A stretch of 64,000 bases of DNA from Sinimarinibacterium arenosum (GCF_005047655.1 NZ_SUKF01000011.1:1-64000), one strand, 5' to 3'. Positions 7,396 to 16,486 are shown, counted from the stretch's first letter. A program made the numbers and translations. The notes: a model not told the origin generated them from the sequence alone.

Positions 7396-7937
7396 GCGGC
7401 CCAGCAGGGAATGACGGTGAGGGGGTCGCGACGGCCGGCAAGGCCGTCCATCCTGGCGACCTCTACGCGCACTTCGCTGAACACGACGCCGAGTTGAAGG
7501 CCCGCTATCCCGAGCAGTTCCAAGGCCAGAATCTCGGTCTCCGCTGGCCTGACGGCTGGCACACACTGGTCGCCGGCGTATGCGCCTACGTAGCGGAGCA
7601 CGGGATTCCCGTCCGTTGGCACCAGATCAAGGAAAAGTTCGGCGAACTGCGGATGTACGCCGAAGGAGTGGCCCTGCGCGCGGAATTCCAATCCGCCGAC
7701 GGCGCGACCTCGTTCACGAGCGCAGGCGAAGAGGGATCCGTGCCGGCCGCCCCGACGCTGGAAGCGAAGATCAGAGAGGCGCAGACGGCATCGCTGCAAA
7801 CCTGCAGCCGGTGTGGCGCCACTGACCCGTCGGCCCAGGTCACCCGTCGAGTGTTGGCGGGCTGGTGGTTCACTGCCTGCGATCGCTGCGTCCCCGATAT
7901 CCATGCGTACGTCGCCTTACCTCGGGATCAGCGATGA
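7392..7937 (+). CDS. Zinc-ribbon hypothetical protein, 181 aa
   Basis: The ATG at 7392 overlaps the preceding TGA by four bases (ATGA), and its own stop overlaps the next ATG in the same way. The product is soluble. Its middle (PVRWHQIKEKFGELRMY) resembles a recurrent motif of small uncharacterised phage and island proteins. The C-terminus has CSRCGA and CDRCVPD about 35 residues apart, a four-cysteine zinc-binding pair. Its role is not known; tight coupling to phosphoesterases and a nucleotidase suggests the same process. Confidence 0.55.
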   Translation: MSGPAGNDGEGVATAGKAVHPGDLYAHFAEHDAELKARYPEQFQGQNLGLRWPDGWHTLVAGVCAYVAEHGIPVRWHQIKEKFGELRMYAEGVALRAEFQSADGATSFTSAGEEGSVPAAPTLEAKIREAQTASLQTCSRCGATDPSAQVTRRVLAGWWFTACDRCVPDIHAYVALPRDQR

Positions 7938-8788
7938 AACCGAAGCTACCGCCTGACGGCGAAGCTAAGCAGGGCCGGCGACCGCGCCCCGCCGATGCGC
8001 AGCTACGCGTCTTCATCGACATGGACGGCGTGCTCTGTGACATCGCCGCTGCATATCAGCAAGCGGCACGCACGCACCCTGACGTCGCTTTTCCGCAGAG
8101 CATCCCCGGGTTGTTCGCCTCGCTCCGCGTAATCCCAGGGGCGATAGAGGCGGTTGCCGAGCTGCGGAGCAATCCTAGACTCGACGTATGGATCCTGTCG
8201 GCGCCGTCGACGCGCAACCCGGCGTGCTATTCGGAGAAGCGCATCTGGGTCGAGAAGGTGTTCGACTATCCATTGGCCAAGCGCCTGATCCTGGCGTCCG
8301 ACAAGTCGCTGCTGCGCGGCGACGTTCTGATCGACGACAACATCAGTGGAAAAGGGCAGGACCGATTTGAGGGCGAGGTGCTTCATTTCGGCTCCAGTCG
8401 GTTTCCGACGTGGGCAAGCGTTCTGGAACACCTGCGACGGCGCCTTCGTTTCCTGTCGGCCGACACCGGCGCGACGGAGCGGGAGGCAGAGGATCACACC
8501 GCACCTGTGGTCGCCACGCGACCGGCTGCCGCATGGCGCGTGCGTTCGGTCGAGGTACTGCCGGATTACTGCCTGCGCGTGGTCTTCAACGACGGAACTG
8601 CAGGCGTCGTTCGGATGAAGCGGCTAATTCACTCTGACAGCGCCGGCATCTTCTCGGCACTCTCGGATCCTGCTCGGTTCGGGGACGTTCACGTCGAACT
8701 CGGAGCTGTGTCGTGGCCGGGCGACATCGATTTGGCTCCTGACGCCATGCACGCGGCGATCGCTTCTTCGGGCGAATGGATCCCGTAA
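7934..8788 (+). CDS. 5'(3')-deoxyribonucleotidase-like domain fused to DUF2442
   Basis: The 284-residue product has two parts. Residues 24-180 form a HAD-type NT5C domain: FIDMDGVLCD (nucleophile D29 and acid/base D31), the WILSAPS motif II region and VLIDDN as the late acidic motif. This family dephosphorylates deoxypyrimidine monophosphates. Residues from about 200 to the end (RVRSVEVLPDYCLRVVFNDG and onward, with LAPDAMH last) match DUF2442, a small domain commonly found alone or in toxin-antitoxin-like pairs. A joined NT5C-DUF2442 protein is unusual. It is the last gene of the 5398-8788 block and starts by ATGA overlap. Confidence 0.7.
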   Translation: MKPKLPPDGEAKQGRRPRPADAQLRVFIDMDGVLCDIAAAYQQAARTHPDVAFPQSIPGLFASLRVIPGAIEAVAELRSNPRLDVWILSAPSTRNPACYSEKRIWVEKVFDYPLAKRLILASDKSLLRGDVLIDDNISGKGQDRFEGEVLHFGSSRFPTWASVLEHLRRRLRFLSADTGATEREAEDHTAPVVATRPAAAWRVRSVEVLPDYCLRVVFNDGTAGVVRMKRLIHSDSAGIFSALSDPARFGDVHVELGAVSWPGDIDLAPDAMHAAIASSGEWIP

Positions 8789-8862
8789 GCCAAGCTGACG
8801 ACAGGCACGGCAACAACGACCCATGAGGGACACCGATAAGTTACGTGTCCAGCAACAACGAA

Positions 8863-8890
8863 CCCCCGGGAGCGGCATCGTCCCCGGGGG
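8863..8890. terminator. Terminator-like hairpin between convergent genes
   Basis: CCCCCGGG and CCCGGGGG can pair around an 11-13 base loop, located 75 bp after the NT5C gene and 39 bp after the stop of the leftward SWIB gene. Neither side has a strong T run, so termination in either direction may be weak. Confidence 0.45.
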
Positions 8891-8928
8891 CTGCTTCCAA
8901 GTGAGCCTTGGAGGTACGCGGCCGGCGC

Positions 8929-9315
8929 TTACTTAATGTGCTTGCTGACCAGCTTGGTCATCTCGAACATGTTCACGGTCGCCTTGCCGCCGAACACCTT
9001 CTTGAGCTTCTCGTCGGCGTTGATCTGACGCTTGTTCTTGCCGTCCTGCAGGCCGTGCTTCTTGATGTAGGCCCAGAGGTTCTTGACAATCTGGCCGCGC
9101 GCCTGCGGCTTGCTGCCAACGACTTCGGCTAGCGTCGCGCTGGGCGTCAACGGCACCATCAGCGCGGGGTTCGGTTTGCGCTTGGCCTTCTTGACGGCCT
9201 TCTTGACGGCCTTCTTGGCCGGCGCCTTCTTGGCGATCTTCTTCGCGGGAGCCTTTTTCACCGCCTTCTCGGCAGCGGGCTTCTTCGCAGCAGGTTTCTT
9301 CTTGGCCGTAGCCAT
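8929..9315 (-). CDS. SWIB/MDM2-domain protein with histone H1-like lysine tail
   Basis: Residues 1-47 of 128 are almost all Lys, Ala and Pro in AAKK/APAKK repeats, like bacterial histone H1-like proteins. Residues 50-128 form a SWIB domain (LAEVVGSKPQARGQIVKNLW, KNKRQINAD, KLKKVFGG, VNMFEMTKLV). Such SWIB proteins occur in many proteobacteria and chlamydiae and are thought to bind DNA or affect chromatin compaction; direct function is poorly known. It is monocistronic, ends at a hairpin and is not part of the FNR-marked units. Confidence 0.85.
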   Translation of the reverse strand: MATAKKKPAAKKPAAEKAVKKAPAKKIAKKAPAKKAVKKAVKKAKRKPNPALMVPLTPSATLAEVVGSKPQARGQIVKNLWAYIKKHGLQDGKNKRQINADEKLKKVFGGKATVNMFEMTKLVSKHIK

Positions 9316-9693
9316 GCCTCATCACTCCATCGATATCGCCCAGGACGGGCACCCTATCGTAGAGGGAAATCGGCGCGAGGCGAGGGGGATTTCCCTCGCC
9401 GTGGCGTAACGGCTGTTATTGTGATTCCCTGCGGTTATCGGGCCTAGCAACGTTTCGTTCGAGCGCTGACAGGTCTGTCTGTGAGACGGCAATCGCTCTG
9501 ACGGCGGCGCGGGCCATATACGTCGAGATGTGACGTATCGCCGCTTCGACTGAAGCGAAAGACGGACCAATGCGATTGATGGCCTAGACGCTGATGCAGC
9601 TCTTCAACCGGTTGTCATGTGCGCCCACGGAGTGTTTGCACCGGTCGATTCAAGCCATCCCCCCCACTCAACGCACCGTTGAGAGCATTCCGA
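9316..9693. other. Intergenic gap without gene
   Basis: No convincing coding region. It contains a perfect 8-bp-stem hairpin at 9379-9400 (GGCGAGGG and CCCTCGCC) and the presumed promoter of the leftward SWIB gene. It marks the transition from the accessory block to the FNR-marked block. Confidence 0.4.
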
Positions 9694-9707
9694 TTGACTT
9701 AGGTCAA
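9694..9707. promoter_or_regulatory. FNR box upstream of FAD dehydrogenase
   Basis: TTGACTTAGGTCAA, both half-sites perfectly complementary. TAGAGT at 9729-9734 is at the right distance for a -10 in a class II promoter. Confidence 0.75.
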
Positions 9708-9827
9708 GTCCTGCAAAGGCAGGTCACCTAGAGTGGTTGGCATCCCGACACCGGTCGTTGCTAATGCCATCAGTATCCAGCCTTGTCTGTCCCTTCGCTG
9801 ACGCAGCAGCGTGCGCAAACCAAAGAC

Positions 9828-11525
9828 ATGTTGTCAGCAGAGACTGATGGGCCACAGATGCGGTACCGCACCGAAACAGCGATCATTGGAGGGGGCTTGG
9901 CTGGTGTCGTCACAGCTCTCGAACTTCTCGATCGGAATCGGAACGTCCTCTTACTTGAGCGCGGTGGCGCGGACGGGGTCGGTGGGCTTGCCAATGAGGC
10001 GTTTGGCGGCGTGCACTTAGTGGATACGCCGTTGCAGCGCCTGCAAGGTGTGCGCGATTCTCGGACGCTGGCACTGGCGGACTGGCACAGCTTTGCAGAG
10101 TTTGACGCCGACGATCACTGGCCGCGACAGTGGGCTGAGTACTACGTTGAGCGCTGCCGGCCGGACGTGTACGACTGGCTAAGGCGCTACGGTGTCAGTT
10201 TCTTTCCGGCAGTCCAGTGGGTCGAGCGCGGCTGGTACCGGCCGGGCAACAGCGTGCCGCGTTACCACGTCGTTTGGGGCACCGCGCGGCACCTGACGCA
10301 GGTGCTGGTCGCGGCGCTGCGGGAGCATCCACAGCGCAATCGGTTGCAAGTCCTTTGTGGCCATACCGTGCACGAGCTGACTTACCATGGGCGCGCAGTC
10401 ACCGGCTGCGCGGGAGAGACCGCGGACGGCGGCGCGTTCGCGGTCGATGCGGAGCACATCGTCGTGGCCAGTGGCGGCATTACCGGCAATCTGGCCAGGG
10501 TGCGCGCGAACTGGCCGCGCGACTGGGGTGCCGCGCCGGACATGCTGCTCAACGGCTCGCACCCGGAGGCCGACGGCGCGATGCATGATGCGGTGGCTGC
10601 ACTCGGCGGCCGCGTCACACACCTCGACCAGATGTGGAACTATGCCGCCGGTGTGCGCCATCCGCGGCCACGTTTCGACGGGCACGGCCTTAGCCTGATT
10701 CCCTGCAAGTCCGCGCTATGGATGGATCACCGCGGCGTGCGCATCGGGCCGGAGCCGCTGGTGACCGGCTTCGACACTCGGCATCTGGTACAGCGCGTCG
10801 CGGCGCTTGAGAAGCCGTATTCGTGGCAGGTGCTGAACTGGCGTATCGCGGCGCGAGAGCTGGCAGTGTCGGGCGCGGAGCACAACCCCGATATCCGCGA
10901 TCGGCGGTTCATGTCATTCCTCGTGAATATCCTCTCTGGGAATCCGCGTCTGATCCGGCAGATGGTGATGGAGTGTGCCGATTTCGTCACCGCGAAGTCG
11001 GTCAGTGAACTCGCGGAAAAGATGAATCAGCTGGCCGGCAGCTCTGACGTGGACGCAGGTGTGCTGGAAGCGGAGATCCGGCGCTACGACGACAACATCT
11101 CGCGCGGGCCGCGCTTCCACAACGACGACCAGCTGCGCCGCATCGCGCAGCTGCGCCGCTGGCTCGGCGACCGTGTGCGCACCTGCCGCTTCCAGCGCAT
11201 TCTCGACCCGGCAGCCTTGCCGCTGATTGCAGTCCGCCTGCGCGTGGTGACACGCAAGACCCTGGGTGGCATCCAGACCGATCTGGGCGGGCGCGTGCTC
11301 GACGCCTTCGGCATGCCGCTGCAGGGCCTGTATGCAGTCGGGGAGTCTGCCGGCTTCGGCGGCGGCGGCAGCAGTGGCAAGCGCTCGATGGAGGGTACCT
11401 GTTTGAGCGGCTGCATCCTCACCGGCCAGGCGGCGGCCGCGGCCATCGCTGCCGGTACGCCCGCTGCCATCCAGTCGCGTGCGCCAAAGCCGGTCGTTCG
11501 TGACGTTGAAGGAGTTTCCACATGA
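9828..11525 (+). CDS. FAD-binding dehydrogenase, fumarate reductase/KstD-like flavoprotein
   Basis: The product (about 565 residues) opens with the dinucleotide-binding signature IIGGGLAGVVTALELLDRN. It ends with TLGGIQTDLGGRVLD and GLYAVGESAGFGGGG, the C-terminal FAD and substrate-capping motifs of the fumarate-reductase/3-ketosteroid-dehydrogenase flavoprotein superfamily. No signal peptide is seen, so it should be cytosolic. Start is uncertain: TTG 9783, ATG 9828 and ATG 9858 all keep the FAD site. It overlaps the ThDP enzyme gene by 4 bases, and an FNR box lies upstream. The substrate is unknown; the pairing with a ThDP enzyme suggests oxidation or reduction of a 2-oxo-acid-derived product. 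Confidence 0.75.
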   Translation: MLSAETDGPQMRYRTETAIIGGGLAGVVTALELLDRNRNVLLLERGGADGVGGLANEAFGGVHLVDTPLQRLQGVRDSRTLALADWHSFAEFDADDHWPRQWAEYYVERCRPDVYDWLRRYGVSFFPAVQWVERGWYRPGNSVPRYHVVWGTARHLTQVLVAALREHPQRNRLQVLCGHTVHELTYHGRAVTGCAGETADGGAFAVDAEHIVVASGGITGNLARVRANWPRDWGAAPDMLLNGSHPEADGAMHDAVAALGGRVTHLDQMWNYAAGVRHPRPRFDGHGLSLIPCKSALWMDHRGVRIGPEPLVTGFDTRHLVQRVAALEKPYSWQVLNWRIAARELAVSGAEHNPDIRDRRFMSFLVNILSGNPRLIRQMVMECADFVTAKSVSELAEKMNQLAGSSDVDAGVLEAEIRRYDDNISRGPRFHNDDQLRRIAQLRRWLGDRVRTCRFQRILDPAALPLIAVRLRVVTRKTLGGIQTDLGGRVLDAFGMPLQGLYAVGESAGFGGGGSSGKRSMEGTCLSGCILTGQAAAAAIAAGTPAAIQSRAPKPVVRDVEGVST

Positions 11526-13276
11526 AACAGACAGGTGCTCAACTCGCGCGCTTCGCCCTCGAACAGCTGGGCGTGCGCTTTACGTTCGGCATTCCCGGCG
11601 TGCACAACACAGAGCTGTACGACGAGCTGGTGGACTCGGCGACGATCCGGCCGGTGCGCGTGACGCACGAGGGCGGCGCGGCCTTCATGGCCGACGCGGT
11701 CAGTCGCACCTCCGACTCGATCGGCACGCTGGTGATCGTGCCGGCTGCCGGTGTCACGCTGGCCTCGAGCGGCATCGCCGAGGCGTTTCTCGACGGTATC
11801 CCGATGCTGGTGATCACCGGCGGCGTGCGCACCGACAGTCCTTACCACTACCAGGTGCACGAGATCGATCAGATGCGGCTGGTCGAGGGCTACACGAAGG
11901 CGCGCTACCGTATCCGTACGCACGCCGAGATCGTGCCGACGCTGTACGAGGCCTACCGGATTGCCATCAGCGGCGAACCTGGCCCGGTGTTCGTCGAGAT
12001 TCCGGTCAACATCCAGTTGTTTCCGGCCGAGGTCGAGGAACCCGCGCCGTATACGCCGAACCCTGCCGCTGCACCGCTGTGCGATGAGGCCATCGCGCAG
12101 GCCGTGGATCTGCTCACGCACGCGCGCCAGCCGGGCCTGTTCCTGGGCTGGGGCGCCCACGGTGCGAGTGATCTGATCATCACCTTGGCCGAGCGCCTGA
12201 ACGCGCCGGTGGCGACCTCGCTGCAGGGCTTGAGCGTGTTCCCGGCTTCGCATCCGCTGCATACCGGCATGGGCTTCGGTCCGGCCGCAGTGCCGGCCGC
12301 GACCGAGGCGTTCCGGCACTGCGACTGCCTGCTTGCCGTTGGCGTGCGCTTCGGTGAGATCGCCACCGGCAGCTACGGCATCCGGCCGAGCTGGCGCCTG
12401 ATTCACGTCGACATCAACCCGGACGTATTCAACGTGAACTACCCGGCCGACGTTGCCATCGCCGGCGATGCGCGCGCAGTGCTGCAGCGGCTGCTCGCAG
12501 ACATGCCCGCCACCGACGCGGCCGCGCCACGCACCGACGACGCCTTGCGCGCCCGCATTCGCGACGATAAGAGCCGCTATCACGCCGAGTGGCTCGCGCA
12601 CGACAGTGGTACGCGCGTGAACCCGGCGCGATTTTTCGACCGCCTGCGCGCGGCGCTGCAGGAGGACGCGATCGTCGTCGCCGACGACGGCAATCACACT
12701 TTCCTGGTCGCCGAGCTGTTCCCGGTGTTGAAGAACCGCCATTTCATCTCGCCGACCGACTTCAACTGCATGGGCTACTGCGTGCCGGCGGCGATCGGCG
12801 CGAAGCTTGCGCATCCGCAGCAGCAGGTGGTCGGCATCGTCGGCGATGGCGCTTTCCTGATGACCTGCATGGAGACGCTGACGGCTACCGAGCTGAAGCT
12901 GGGCATTGTGTACTTCGTGTTCCACGACGGCGAGCTTTCGCAGATCGCGCAGGCGCAGAAGCTGCCGTACAACCGCAAGGCCTGTTCGATACTGCCGGAC
13001 ATCCAGATTCGCGGCGTGGCGGAGGCGACCGGCGCGGCCTTCCTTTCGATGCAAACCAACGACGACGTGGGAGCGGTCATCGGCGAGGCCCTGCGCGTGG
13101 CGGGTCAGAACCGGCCGGTTATCGTCGATGTAAACATCGACTACTCGAAAGCGACGCGCTTCACCCAGGGCGTGATCAAGTCCAATTTCGCGCGCATGCC
13201 CGCGCGCATGAAGCTGCGCATGGCCGGCCGCGCCCTGCTGCGCCGCGTCCGGCCGCCGGAAACGGAGACCAGCTGA
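11522..13276 (+). CDS. Thiamine-diphosphate-dependent enzyme, IlvB/acetolactate synthase-like
   Basis: The 584-residue product has the full three-domain ThDP layout. The N-terminal pyrimidine-binding domain has the catalytic glutamate in VTHEGGAAFMADA (E50); a central domain follows; the C-terminal domain carries GDGAFLMTC (441-443). The usual (N/N)D at the end of the ThDP motif is replaced by HD (FVFHDGELS, 468-470). The Mg-binding Asp remains but the preceding Asn is lost, so activity may be altered. No acetolactate synthase small subunit or other ilv gene is near, so a carboligase or decarboxylase for another 2-oxo acid is more likely than isoleucine-valine synthesis. Its start overlaps the flavoprotein stop (ATGA), so the two are translationally coupled. 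Confidence 0.75.
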   Translation: MKQTGAQLARFALEQLGVRFTFGIPGVHNTELYDELVDSATIRPVRVTHEGGAAFMADAVSRTSDSIGTLVIVPAAGVTLASSGIAEAFLDGIPMLVITGGVRTDSPYHYQVHEIDQMRLVEGYTKARYRIRTHAEIVPTLYEAYRIAISGEPGPVFVEIPVNIQLFPAEVEEPAPYTPNPAAAPLCDEAIAQAVDLLTHARQPGLFLGWGAHGASDLIITLAERLNAPVATSLQGLSVFPASHPLHTGMGFGPAAVPAATEAFRHCDCLLAVGVRFGEIATGSYGIRPSWRLIHVDINPDVFNVNYPADVAIAGDARAVLQRLLADMPATDAAAPRTDDALRARIRDDKSRYHAEWLAHDSGTRVNPARFFDRLRAALQEDAIVVADDGNHTFLVAELFPVLKNRHFISPTDFNCMGYCVPAAIGAKLAHPQQQVVGIVGDGAFLMTCMETLTATELKLGIVYFVFHDGELSQIAQAQKLPYNRKACSILPDIQIRGVAEATGAAFLSMQTNDDVGAVIGEALRVAGQNRPVIVDVNIDYSKATRFTQGVIKSNFARMPARMKLRMAGRALLRRVRPPETETS

Positions 13277-14461
13277 GTGGGCGCCGGCGACGATGCGCGG
13301 GCTGTGGCGGTCGCCGTAGAATTCGGTATGCGGGACCGTTCGGAAGACCCTATGCGCGCGATCGCCGGCTTTGCGCACGCGGCGATGCTGCCGGTGACCC
13401 TGATGCTGTGCGCGATGATCGCGCTGGGCAGTCTCGCGCTCGATCTGACGACGCCGCGCGGTGTCGCGGACGGCATGCTCTACGTTGCGCTCGTGCTGCC
13501 GAGCCTGTGGCTGCCATGGCGCGGCGCACCGTTCGCGCTGGCGGCGCTGGGCACCGCGCTGACCGCGATGGGTTACTGGGGTTCGCCGCCGGGCGCCGAA
13601 CAGTGGATCGTGCTGACCAACCGCACGATGGCGCTGGCGATCGTGTGGCTGACTGCGGTGTTGTGCTATCTCCATAAGGGCGCGTTGATGCGGCTGCGCA
13701 ACGACGAAGGCGAGGCCGAGCGCAGGATCCAGGAGCTGCAGGCGAATCTCTATCACATCGCTCGCCGCGGCGAGCTGGGCGAGATGGTCAGCGCGATCGC
13801 CCATGAGCTCAACCAGCCGCTCACGGCAGTCTGCAATTACGTCGCCGCGGCGCGCCGCCTGCTGCCGCCGCCGGAGCAGGGTGGCAGCTGCGAGGCTGTC
13901 GAGCTGATGGCGAAGGTGACCGAGCAGGCGAACCGCGCCGCGCAAGTGCCGCGCCAGGTGCTGCGGATGATGAAGGCGGGCTCTACTGAGCGTACTGCGG
14001 ATGACCTCAATGCGGCGGTCGAGGAAGTCGCGGCGTTTGCGCTGATCGGCAGCCGGCAGCTGGGCATCCATGCCACGCTCGATCTGGCGGCCGATCTGCC
14101 GCCATGCCTGATGAATCGCACGCAGGTGCAGCAGGTGCTGCTCAACCTGGCCCGCAACGCCATTGAAGCCGTCCACGGCTGCGCACGGCGCGACCTGTCG
14201 ATCCGCACCGCGCGGGCGGGCGACGGCTCTCTGGAAGTCGCCGTAGCCGACAGCGGCGACGGGCTCGCGAAGGAGGTTCAGGAGCGCCTGTTCATGCCGT
14301 TCGTCACGACCAAGCCCAATGGCAGCGGCATCGGCTTGTGCGTCGCGCACACGATTGTCGGCGCGCACGGCGGCCGGCTGTGGGCCGAGGCCAACCCGGG
14401 CGGCGGCACGGTGTTCCGCTTCACGTTGCCGGCGGCGGTGTCCCGGAAGCTGGCGGGCTGA
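13277..14461 (+). CDS. Membrane sensor histidine kinase (orphan)
   Basis: The GTG at 13277 follows the preceding stop directly; a shorter start at 13328 is possible. The 394-residue product has about four hydrophobic segments in residues 30-135 and a short linker helix. The H box is AIAHELNQPLTAV and the ATPase domain contains NLARNAIEAV (N box), VADSGDGL (G1) and GSGIGL (G2). The H box is of the FixL/NtrB-like NQPL type. No PAS domain or adjacent response regulator is present. Co-location with the flavoprotein and ThDP enzyme suggests it senses the state of that pathway. Its last 41 bases overlap the convergent decarboxylase gene. Confidence 0.8.
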   Translation: MGAGDDARAVAVAVEFGMRDRSEDPMRAIAGFAHAAMLPVTLMLCAMIALGSLALDLTTPRGVADGMLYVALVLPSLWLPWRGAPFALAALGTALTAMGYWGSPPGAEQWIVLTNRTMALAIVWLTAVLCYLHKGALMRLRNDEGEAERRIQELQANLYHIARRGELGEMVSAIAHELNQPLTAVCNYVAAARRLLPPPEQGGSCEAVELMAKVTEQANRAAQVPRQVLRMMKAGSTERTADDLNAAVEEVAAFALIGSRQLGIHATLDLAADLPPCLMNRTQVQQVLLNLARNAIEAVHGCARRDLSIRTARAGDGSLEVAVADSGDGLAKEVQERLFMPFVTTKPNGSGIGLCVAHTIVGAHGGRLWAEANPGGGTVFRFTLPAAVSRKLAG

Positions 14462-16460
14462 CGCCGCCGCGCAGTTCGCTGCGGATCAGGCCGGCGAGGT
14501 AATCGCAGTACAGGTCCAGGTAGTTCGTACCGGCGGGCGCGTCGCGCAGCCACGGGTTCATCAGCGTATGGCGCAGGATCAGCATGCTGTCGGCCGAACG
14601 CTCGTCGACGCCCGGGCGGTCGCAGAATGTGGCCGGATCGATGCCCAGCGCCGACAGGATGCGCTGGCTGTCGGTCCCGCCGAGCGCGGCGCGTGACAGG
14701 CGCGTGGACGAACCGAAGAACTGTCGCGTCTGCACCGGCTGCTGGCGATCCACCTTGAGATGGCCGTAGATCCGCTCCGTGAAGTCGTTCATGCGCGCCA
14801 GCGAGCTGTTGCCGAGCGGGTTGATCGCGATGCAGACCAGATTGCTGTCCGGCTCGAACGGCAGGATCAGGCGCGCCACGTCGGCGACGGCGTCGGCAAG
14901 CGTCCGCACGCGGTCGAAGAAGTACTCAGTGGCGAGCAGAGATTCGCGCTGCAGGCGCCCGAAATGGCGATGGTCGAGCGGCAGAGTGCGGTGCGTGACG
15001 TAAACCGCGGCGGCGGCGGCGCCGGACTTGGAGCCTTCGAGAATGTATCGGCCCAGCGCGCGGAACCGGGCGCGCGGATCGTGGGCAGTCGGCGCCGCGG
15101 GAGCGGAGAACGCATACGGCGCGTCCTGCGCGACGAAATCGAACACGCGGTGGTCGCGGCACACCAGCGCGCCCGCTCCGTAAGGCAGATAGCCCAGCTT
15201 GTGCGGATCGACGGTGACGCTGTCGGCGTCGCCCAGCGCGGCGAAGGCGTCGTAGACCTCGTGCGAAGGGAAGTAGCGGAAGTCCGCGCGCACCTGTTCG
15301 TGGCTGCGCAGCGAACCGTCCTCGGCGCGGAAGATGCTCGCCAGGTACCCGCCCCAGGCGGCATCGATGTGGATGCCGAAGTTCAGGCCGCGCGCCTGCC
15401 AGTGTTGCCGCGCTGCGACGATGCGATGGATCGGGTCGATCGTGCCGAACTCGGTTGTGCCGAGCACACCGACGACGCACAGCACCGGCCGCTGCTCAAA
15501 GTGCGCCCGCGCCAGTGCCGCGTCCAGCGCGGCTGGATCGAGACGCATGCCGCGTGTGGCAATGCGCCACAGGTTCGCAGTGCCCAGGCCCAGCAGCTTC
15601 ATCGCCTTGTCCCAGGAGTAATGCGCCGTGACCGGCACGATCACGACCGGCGGAAGACATTTCGGGTGGCGTGCGCAGAATTCGGCGACGCCCAGCGTCT
15701 CGATGCGCTCGGCCTCGATCGCCTGCGCCAGTGCCTCCGCCCGAGACCGGTCGGCGTCGGCGGCCAGATGCGTCTCACAGGCGGCGCGCAGCGCGATCGC
15801 CTGGTCCAGCGGCAAGTTGAACAGCGCCCAGTCGTCGAGCGCGCTCAGCGGCCGGTCGCCGCAGTCGAAGTCGCAGCCGCAGCGCTGCGCGGCCGCGCGC
15901 ACCGCGAGCGGGAAGAAGCGAACCGCGCGCAGCAGCCACAGCGACTCGTAGTTTGCGACGCTGCCACCGGAAGTCAGGTGGCCGAAGGCACTGGGGCACC
16001 GCGTCTCGTCGGCGGGCATGCCGAGCATGCGTGCGAGCTGCAGGCCGGCGTCGATCTCCATGTCGACGGTGACCGGCGCCGCCTCGTCGACGACGTTGTT
16101 CGGGTTGTAGGGCAGCGCCGTCATCTGGGCGATCAGGCCCGGCAGCAGCAGATCCGAGGCCATGTGGCCGATGTAGCGCGGGCTGGAGAACGGCACCGAG
16201 TGTTTCAGCGCCGCGCTCAGCAGGTGCAGTTCGCGGCGCATGCGCGCCATGAAGTCGCGGTATTCCGCGGAGTCGGCGGCACAAGTCGAGATCGGCGGCG
16301 GGTCTTCCGGGTGGAAGTTGCGTCGCCAATAAATGTGGTCGCGCAGGAACTCGATCAGGATTCTCTCGAAGGCGTCGTCATTTTCGCCGTAAGAGCCGAG
16401 GAACAGCGGTGCGAGGAAGTCGCGTGCCCCGCGCGCTGGATCAGGGTTGGATTCGTTCAC
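14421..16460 (-). CDS. PLP-dependent group II amino-acid decarboxylase
   Basis: The GTG at 16460 was chosen because GGAG lies 8 bases upstream; the product is 679 residues. Group II decarboxylase features are present: the YNPNNVVDEAAP substrate-pocket region, HLTSGGSVANYES, HIDAAWGGY before the cofactor aspartate region, and SVTVDPHKLGYLPYGAGAL with the Schiff-base lysine. Its length is nearer to bacterial tyrosine/aromatic decarboxylases than to glutamate decarboxylase; substrate is unproven. It follows the DGC-domain gene after 26 bases, in the same unit, under the FNR box at 16950. Aromatic amine formation under anoxia is one possible role. Confidence 0.75.
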   Translation of the reverse strand: MNESNPDPARGARDFLAPLFLGSYGENDDAFERILIEFLRDHIYWRRNFHPEDPPPISTCAADSAEYRDFMARMRRELHLLSAALKHSVPFSSPRYIGHMASDLLLPGLIAQMTALPYNPNNVVDEAAPVTVDMEIDAGLQLARMLGMPADETRCPSAFGHLTSGGSVANYESLWLLRAVRFFPLAVRAAAQRCGCDFDCGDRPLSALDDWALFNLPLDQAIALRAACETHLAADADRSRAEALAQAIEAERIETLGVAEFCARHPKCLPPVVIVPVTAHYSWDKAMKLLGLGTANLWRIATRGMRLDPAALDAALARAHFEQRPVLCVVGVLGTTEFGTIDPIHRIVAARQHWQARGLNFGIHIDAAWGGYLASIFRAEDGSLRSHEQVRADFRYFPSHEVYDAFAALGDADSVTVDPHKLGYLPYGAGALVCRDHRVFDFVAQDAPYAFSAPAAPTAHDPRARFRALGRYILEGSKSGAAAAAVYVTHRTLPLDHRHFGRLQRESLLATEYFFDRVRTLADAVADVARLILPFEPDSNLVCIAINPLGNSSLARMNDFTERIYGHLKVDRQQPVQTRQFFGSSTRLSRAALGGTDSQRILSALGIDPATFCDRPGVDERSADSMLILRHTLMNPWLRDAPAGTNYLDLYCDYLAGLIRSELRGGVSPPASGTPPPAT

Positions 16461-16486
16461 CGGCGCAGCTCCGTTCACACAGGCGC

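Noticed and set aside
9379-9400. Intrinsic terminator at the perfect hairpin
   Set aside because: Neither strand has a T run after the stem and no gene ends close to it; recorded only as a structure in the gap.
11084-14368. Open frame of 1094 codons on the minus strand across the flavoprotein, ThDP enzyme and kinase
   Set aside because: Antisense shadow of three motif-confirmed genes; low-complexity composition. Its length equals that of the glycyl-radical fusion only by coincidence.
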